In this document: in pieces, positions 57,946 to 64,000 of the stretch
How positions within the stretch are numbered: the first letter of the stretch is position 1
Layout: every line of letters starts with the position of its first letter
Source: Lactifluus volemus
Lineage: Eukaryota > Basidiomycota > Agaricomycetes > Russulales > Russulaceae
DNA: 64,000 bases
Reading direction: 5' to 3'
Assembly: GCA_022376515.1 (NCBI GenBank)
Contig: WTXI01000012.1
Location: 620,001 to 684,000, forward strand
Notes under the pieces: generated by a model
Database searches by the model: none
Seen by the model: the letters and a program-made list of their open reading frames with translations, nothing else
What the model was told of the DNA's origin: nothing
Position numbers and translations under genes: made by a program

Positions 57946-58102
57946 TACAGTTGAAGCTCTCATAACCCATAGTGATCCGTGGACATCTGGGGCTATGGGT
58001 TATGGGGTATGAGGGATGTCAATGACCCTGCGAACCAACTTGGTGGACAAAAAATTGTATGGTATATCTGAGGGATTATGGGTTATGAGAGCTTCAACTG
58101 TA
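57946..58102. mobile_element. 153-bp Tc1/mariner-type MITE with TA target duplication
   Basis: Perfect 24-bp terminal inverted repeats begin CAGTTGAAGCTCTCATAACC (57948) and end with its complement (58100). The element is flanked on both sides by TA (57946-57947, 58101-58102). The inner part repeats GGTTATG/ATGGGTTATG words. No coding capacity. The TA duplication and TIR points to mobilisation by a Tc1/mariner transposase located elsewhere. Confidence 0.92.
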
Positions 58103-58854
58103 TATGTCCAACCTTATTTTTTTGATTTTGATTTTATTAATTTCCAACCATCCCCACCCCCAGTGTTCCGCTATGAGTAACTTTGTATATAACGTAGCCT
58201 TTTGGAGCAGCCAATCACCGCGAGGCCCGATAATTTGCATACATACACAACTTGGCGAGAGCACTTCACTCTCTTTGATTAACCAACACCTGGCTTCTTC
58301 CTCGAGTTGATACGGATAAATGCGATAAACGCAAGATAAGCGATTATATAGCTGCGCTTAGTGTGTGTGTAAGGTTACGCACCCACACAGAGCTGTCAAC
58401 GATCGATAACAGAAGCCCAAGAGTGCAGTACTTTTGAGGATGGGGGTGCCTACTGTATATGTTTGTTGGTTCTGTGTGTTCGTTTTATGATTGATTGACA
58501 GGTTGGCAGCTGGCAGCTGGCTCCGAGTCGGCACGGCACACGCAAACCACGGGCGCAAGCGCAAGATTTGTGTGACAACTGACCTCATGCCGTTATTAAG
58601 AAAACTTTAATTTTACGGTAAATTACCAAAGCCCTTTGCCCTTGTGTCCTTGTCCGTGTTCTTGTCCTGCTGTCCCGCAGCAACCCAAAGTTTTTTTTTT
58701 ACTTCCCACCTGACCAAGCTCAGGCTCCGTACCGGCGGTTAGGGTTGGGAAATCGTTGTTGGATCCCGGGTTTGATCGTGATCACAAACAGTCATAGATC
58801 ATGAGATAACTTTTCCGATTTAGGGCTAGAACATGGGGGAAATGGTCATTTTCG

Positions 58855-58886
58855 GACTCGGGAACTCGGGGACTCGGATTACTCGG
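58855..58886 (+). repeat. ACTCGG short imperfect tandem repeat
   Basis: Four copies of (G/A/T)ACTCGG with 1-3 bp spacers. Confidence 0.7.
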
Positions 58887-58927
58887 AACCCCACAACTCT
58901 GGCATGAAACCCCACGCCCTTTCCCGT

Positions 58928-58945
58928 CCCCCCCCCCCCCCCCCC
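58928..58945 (+). repeat. Poly-C tract, 18 bp
   Basis: Uninterrupted C run, likely length-variable and prone to sequencing error. Confidence 0.85.
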
Positions 58946-61900
58946 TCTTCGTCCGAGTTGCCGTTCCCCACTACAGTTAATTACTACGACCAACCAACCA
59001 ACCAACCACCACGATCACCGCCACCGCCACCCGTGACGATCGATTGCGGTCAGCTGGTGGGTTGTAAGACCGCATGTTGCAACAATAACCGTCACAAGCA
59101 ATATCTGGCCCTCTTCTGGTCTTGTGTACCAAATGTGCCCTTTTACATTATATATGTGTGTCCACAACATGGCGTGGATGCAACTTTTTATCCACCGCAC
59201 GGTGAATTGGACAGCGTGTGCACCTGACATTTCCCAAGCTAAAAGCTGAGTTGATGGACATATGTACATGTGTGTGGGGGGGGGTCAGTGTTCATGACTC
59301 ATCTAACATTATGCATTGGTGACTCATTTTCTTTCTGACCTTGCTGGACTGGTTTTAGGGCGTCACGTACGTCCTCAACAGTAATGAGGCACCCCCCTGC
59401 TCGCAGTTTGCCGTGGTTAGGCCTACTACTGTACTGGTCTGGTACCTGCATTCGGTATGGTGTTTACCGTACCTGCGATAACGCACGAGACCACCGATGA
59501 CCGTACCCCAACTGGTCCGGCATTCACGTCGCGACGCCAAGCGATACTTTAGAGAAGTGTCCCAACAGGCCGTCGCCAAGCGCAGCAGGGCAGGTACGGT
59601 AAAGGTCCGGCCCTACTGGAAGGGAGAGACGCCGTTCTCACCTTTTCTTGATAAGTTATCTATTGGGCAATGAGTAACGCCCCCGGACCCCACATCTTAC
59701 CAAACCTTTATCCCATCAACGCCGGTTGCTACCGCCACCACCGACAGCCTCTTAAAGTAAGAAAGTTTATTATGGTCGTCTCGACCTATCGTACAGTAGC
59801 GCTCGTCGTATTTTCATTTATCGATCAAGCTGAAATAACTTATTACCCTCCTTCGGCATAAACTCTGCAAAATCAAATACAACCCCGAGTTTGCGATTTT
59901 TTATAATTAACAGGAACTTGCAAAAGAGGAACAAGGTTACAAAGAGAAGTGCGATCAGGCCGCCGTCGTGTAAACGATGTGCAATGGAAACAGTCAGTGA
60001 ATCGGGTTGGAGCGGGGGGCTTGATGTCCACGCCGACTTACACTAACTACATCATCAGATCTGTGACCAAACCACCAAACCACTTCGGGTCTAAACGACC
60101 TTAATTTCCTTGCATTTTTGCTCGTTCTGAGAAAACGTTTGTCCCCTGGGAAAATCTGAGAAAAGGCGCCCGCTACGGCGCATCATAGCATTCGTTTAAT
60201 GGATTGACGCTAAGATCGTGTATTGTTTTTTTTTTTGACTGTTGGGGATCCCTTATTAAGTTGCGCGTGCTACGCGGGGCCCCGCAGCGTTCAGATAAAG
60301 CTCAGATAAATTACTCCACTCTTTGTGATTGTGCCGTGCCAGTAGGGGGAGGAACTGATTTGCGAGTTATCCGGAGAATGGAGAGAAAGTAAAACATAAA
60401 TCAAAATGGAGATGGTAAGGCGTACTGGTAGCCAGTTACAAGTACAAGTGTGCAGGGCGGTGGTTTCCGGCGGCGCAAACAGCCTGCTAACTGTAGGCCT
60501 ACTTAGGGTCACTGATACAGCACGGCGTGTCGTGTTTACAAAACAAAATTTTTTTAACCAAAGGGCAATCCAGCTTCTCCGATCATTTTACGGCCAACCA
60601 ATTCGGGCGTAGCGCCGGAATGATGATGGTGGGAAGTTGGAGAACCCGTACGAGCCCAAAAAAAAAAAAAACAACGGTGTAGCTTTAAAGAAGGTCAATA
60701 AAGTAAAATTCCTGTCAAAATCGCTTGAGAAGGAGGGCTCCGTGAGAAAAGAAAAAAAAACGTTCCGACGGTTCCCCGATCACCAAGTCAAGAGGTGTAC
60801 TAGAAACCTCTTCTGCGTCGAGGTTTGAACCAATGCAGATATTTTGTCTTAATTCTAGTGAGATAACGCAGGAAGTACACAAATATCGGGTTTTAGATAA
60901 CCTCGCTCTAGCATAACTGACCCCCCCTACCCGACGATCTACCTCATGAATGACGACACGGGTTAGAGGCGTGTCTAACACACACTCATTTAATTCGAGA
61001 TGGCCATGCGAACACGGGCAATGGGGAAAAAGGTAGGCGTATCTTACGTGTCGCTGCTGGGCTGTTCTGTAAGTACTCGCAAGCAGCCGGTGACCGCGTG
61101 GTAGTGAAGAATATTTATCCGTTCCGCCACATCAGCACGTGTAGTGTGTCGTTGGTCCCAGGAAGAAACTGCAGGTGGAACGCATTGTCGGTAAAATTGG
61201 GCGATGCCATACTTAGTACGGAAGCCCCCTTCTATGAGAGTGATTCAGTTTTGCAATCAAGTAAGGCGCAGGCCTGATCTAGTCAACGCGAGAACTGAAC
61301 GGTGTCGACTCGGAGTGAGGAGAAGCCTTCCAATGATACCAGAGGGAGGCCTCACATAGGCTTGGCACAAGGGCCCGCAGGGTGGGCGACAAAGTACTGA
61401 CCTGAAGCGAGTTGCCACAACGCCAGAACAAGGGGTTTGCATAATAATAAAGTTAGGCGAGATGCCTCCTGTGCTTATGTTAAGTAGCACAAATAAGAGA
61501 GAGTGGGCGGGGGAAGTGAACCTTCACAGGGGGGCCGCATGAGTTTTCGCCGTCTGGCGGAGCTAAACTGCCGCGTGAACGCTCTTTACGTCAAGACTTC
61601 TATCCTAAAACTACCTTTGGCCACCCCAGACTAGGGGTAGAGCCGCGGAGTCCTGCGATACGTGGGCGGTGGCAGGAGTGTATGGCCGTGCGGGGTCCTT
61701 ACGGACTTGGATCGACCCCGGGGCCGCCGGGGCAATAACGGTTATGCTCCCCTCAAAAGCGTAACTGCTTGGTTCCCTGCTAGCTGTCGTTCTCATATCT
61801 TTGTCGCGGAGGTTACCGCCTGCTTGTCTATCAAATCACGGAAGGTCGCTTTTCAGATGGCAACCGTTTGGTCGTGGGTCATGGAAGCCAGAAGCAGGAA

Positions 61901-64000
61901 CGCCTCAAAAGAGCTATAGTAATTCGGCCACCTCGCTTTCAGTCACTAAGATCAGTGGTCAATAATGCGCTCTGGCCATTCTAAGAGCAATCGGGACGTG
62001 CTGTCTGGCCGCCCAGTCATAACAAATCTTGGGGGAACGGCCTTTCCCCATCCATGCCTGTTCAGGTGTTCCACAGACGTAAGAAATCCTTGGGACCTGC
62101 AAGTTGCCACAAACGCGAGGCAAGTGATAAGTCAACGTCACGGCACAAGCATCTCCCGCTCAAACGCCTCGTGGTTAATATTACAGGACGTTGACAAGCT
62201 TCTGTTACGCCCTGGTGGAGTGATATGGAAAGAATAGGCCATCGTGAGTCCAGTTGTGACTTATAACGACAAAGAAGATCAAGTGACTTGATGAGTATAC
62301 GCCATTATCGGCCAGGAGCTACTGTATGAATCGCCGCCTACAGTTAGGACGTGCTGTCAAAAACAGCATTTGCACCGATTTGGATTTACACGCGGAATGC
62401 ATGTGAAATAAAAATTGGTTTAAGTCAAGGAAGTCGACTGCAGAAAAGACACTGCGTGGGTGAAATAACCATACAGAGATTAACACATCTCTAGTTTCAC
62501 CCTTTTTTGGTGTTGCATAGGGCAAGAAAACGCGTTCCCATTCACACAGTGATAACATTTACGGTGGGCCGTGGCGTCCGCGCGGTGTGGGTGTGAAATT
62601 TGAGGCAATGCCATCAATCCATACGAAAGGCCTCCAATAACAGGGGCTAGAGGCACTGCCAGCACGGTGCCTTCCCACGACGTATCCTGGCAGACACATT
62701 TTTGATGCTGATCAAAGTCGGAGACGAAGGCAGGCCGCCGCAATAATTTTCAGGGACAAAAATGTTGATGGACAGATGCTTTATAACATCACGGAAACCG
62801 CGGAGCCCGATCTAGAGTCAACTCATAGAAAGAAATTGAGTTAACCAAAGCCCAAGTCAGATTCTGACCAGAGGAGAAAAAAAAAAGACGGTCTTGACCT
62901 GACCGAGCGCCGAGTATATCGGAGTGGCGCGGGTAAGTGATCGAACCCAAAACTACGGCCAGCATGTGGGGGGTTCAGCATGGGAGCTTTGGGACAGCCC
63001 ATGACGATTTCCATAAGAGCTGGCCACAGCTACGAGTTCCGTGGTACCTGGGACCATAGGCCAGGGACAGAATCGGGATGAGCCGACTAGGTTAAATCCT
63101 CAGTGGTACAGGATATGGTTCAATGCGAGGGCTGAAGTGCATAAATCCCTTTTCTCGGTAAGTTGTGTTTGGCTGTCTGATCAGATTTAGGTCATTTTGC
63201 AAGGCCCTGGGACGCTCGTCAATTAGTGCGTTGCGCCTCTCCAGAGACCGAGATAACGGCTGTGCCACCCCAACACAGTGGTGAAAAGTCCACGCGTCTT
63301 GTGGTGGGAACGCCGGAGAAGAAACCAAGTAAAGTCACATCCTTTTAGGGTCTGCAACGCCGTATCTCACAGGTCGCAGATGCATTTGATGTCACAATGC
63401 TTAATCATTGCGTGTCGTGTGTGCCCATCCGATTTGTGTATCTCCGTTGCGTCGGCTGAGAGGCAACGTGTCACATTATCTTCTGTTAAAGAAAAAATAA
63501 ATATACGTCTTCAGCGCATGTAATACCCCATCCAGAAGCATTTTCCCAATCAGCATCCCTGTGTCAACCGACGCGCATCAGTACTCAGTCGGTAAAGCCT
63601 CGCGCGTTACCGGAACGCTCATTGCCATAATAAACCCCATTTGCCCTCACCTGTCGGCTCATGTCCTTTCAAGCCAGGCAGCCAGGCGCTCAGACTATTG
63701 TAAATCGGCAGGTGCCGATGGCGCCACATATCTCCTCTTTGTATGCCGTAGTAACGCGACGACACCATTCGGGGTCATCCCTTCCATTCGTTTGGCGGCG
63801 CCCTGCCGCGGATGTCACTGAAAAAAAAATAGGCACAGATGGGATCAAAATCTCACAATGGAAACTGGACGCGCGCGTGCAAGGCGCTCCCGCTCTTCTG
63901 AGCTGAGCCCATTTACTTGTGCGTAGTCAAGGGTAGGCTGCAGCAGGAGACTCTCGTCCGCGAGGAAAAGACGGACGTCTGCATCTTGCCGGCGTAGGTG

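Larger units (their letters stand above)
58103..64000. other. 5.9-kb gene-poor region
   Basis: No frame on either strand has recognisable domains, and no exon chain could be built. It contains poly-C, ACTCGG and TACGGTA-type repeats. It may hold a non-coding transcript, decayed elements or simply be a spacer. The window ends inside it. Confidence 0.4.

Noticed and set aside
62925..62960. GGGTTCGATCAC on the minus strand, tRNA-like
   Set aside because: No 5-bp T-stem and no acceptor stem can be drawn.

Overview
The window reads as nuclear DNA of a filamentous basidiomycete, most likely an Agaricomycete. The evidence is the many short spliceosomal introns (about 47-70 bp, donors GTAAGT/GTGAGT/GTACGT), a fungal-type 118-nt 5S rRNA, large NACHT-WD40 (NLR/HET-type) genes, a Crinkler/RHS-like P-loop NTPase, and housekeeping genes in fungal form. 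Exon models below were built by hand from reading frame, splice signals and family resemblance. All intact models keep phase across every junction, but none has been tested with RNA data.

Layout. 1-2.8 kb: the 3' end of a rhodanese-domain gene, then an intronless low-complexity nuclear protein. 2.8-5 kb: sparse, with a dispersed 5S rRNA gene and a relic of a Lon protease C-terminus. 5.65-11.05 kb (+): a C2/NACHT/WD40 gene with 14 WD repeats and a frameshift inside a G run. 11.7-13.8 kb (-): a P-loop NTPase of Crinkler/RHS type, followed at 14.6-15.5 kb by a decayed second copy. 16.7-17.5 kb (-): SUMO. 18.4-21.6 kb (-): a BAR/Ivy1-like protein with a long disordered tail. 23.0-23.8 kb (-): a secreted eight-cysteine GPI-type protein. 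25.2-30.4 kb (-): a Fab1-type PI3P 5-kinase. 30.8-32.0 kb (+): a short-chain dehydrogenase. 32.35-33.37 kb (-): a Prp46/PRL1 pseudogene. 33.5-34.9 kb (+): a mitochondrial-carrier-family protein. 36.6-41.2 kb (-): a second NACHT-WD40 gene, with a different N-terminal domain. 42.1-43.7 kb (-): an acyl-CoA oxidase-like pseudogene. 43.9-44.65 kb: a 769-bp fold-back element. 45.2-45.5 kb (+): a 74-aa membrane protein. 45.85-48.8 kb (+): a copper amine oxidase. 52.1-52.9 kb (-): LTO1. 53.3-54.4 kb (-): a Whi2-like BTB protein. 54.9-57.3 kb (+): a MED25-like VWA protein. The last 6.7 kb (57.3-64 kb) has no convincing gene, only a 153-bp TA-flanked MITE and simple repeats.

The core genes (SUMO, FAB1, LTO1, WHI2, MED25-like, carrier, amine oxidase) are separate transcription units without operon logic. 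The accessory part is the NLR pair plus the Crinkler/RHS-like gene and its dead copy, set among pseudogenes and small mobile elements. That is the pattern expected of a fast-evolving innate-immunity or allorecognition neighbourhood. The two NLRs share closely related NACHT and WD40 modules but carry unrelated N-terminal domains. Three introns in three unrelated genes use the same non-canonical GC donor (GCAAGT).
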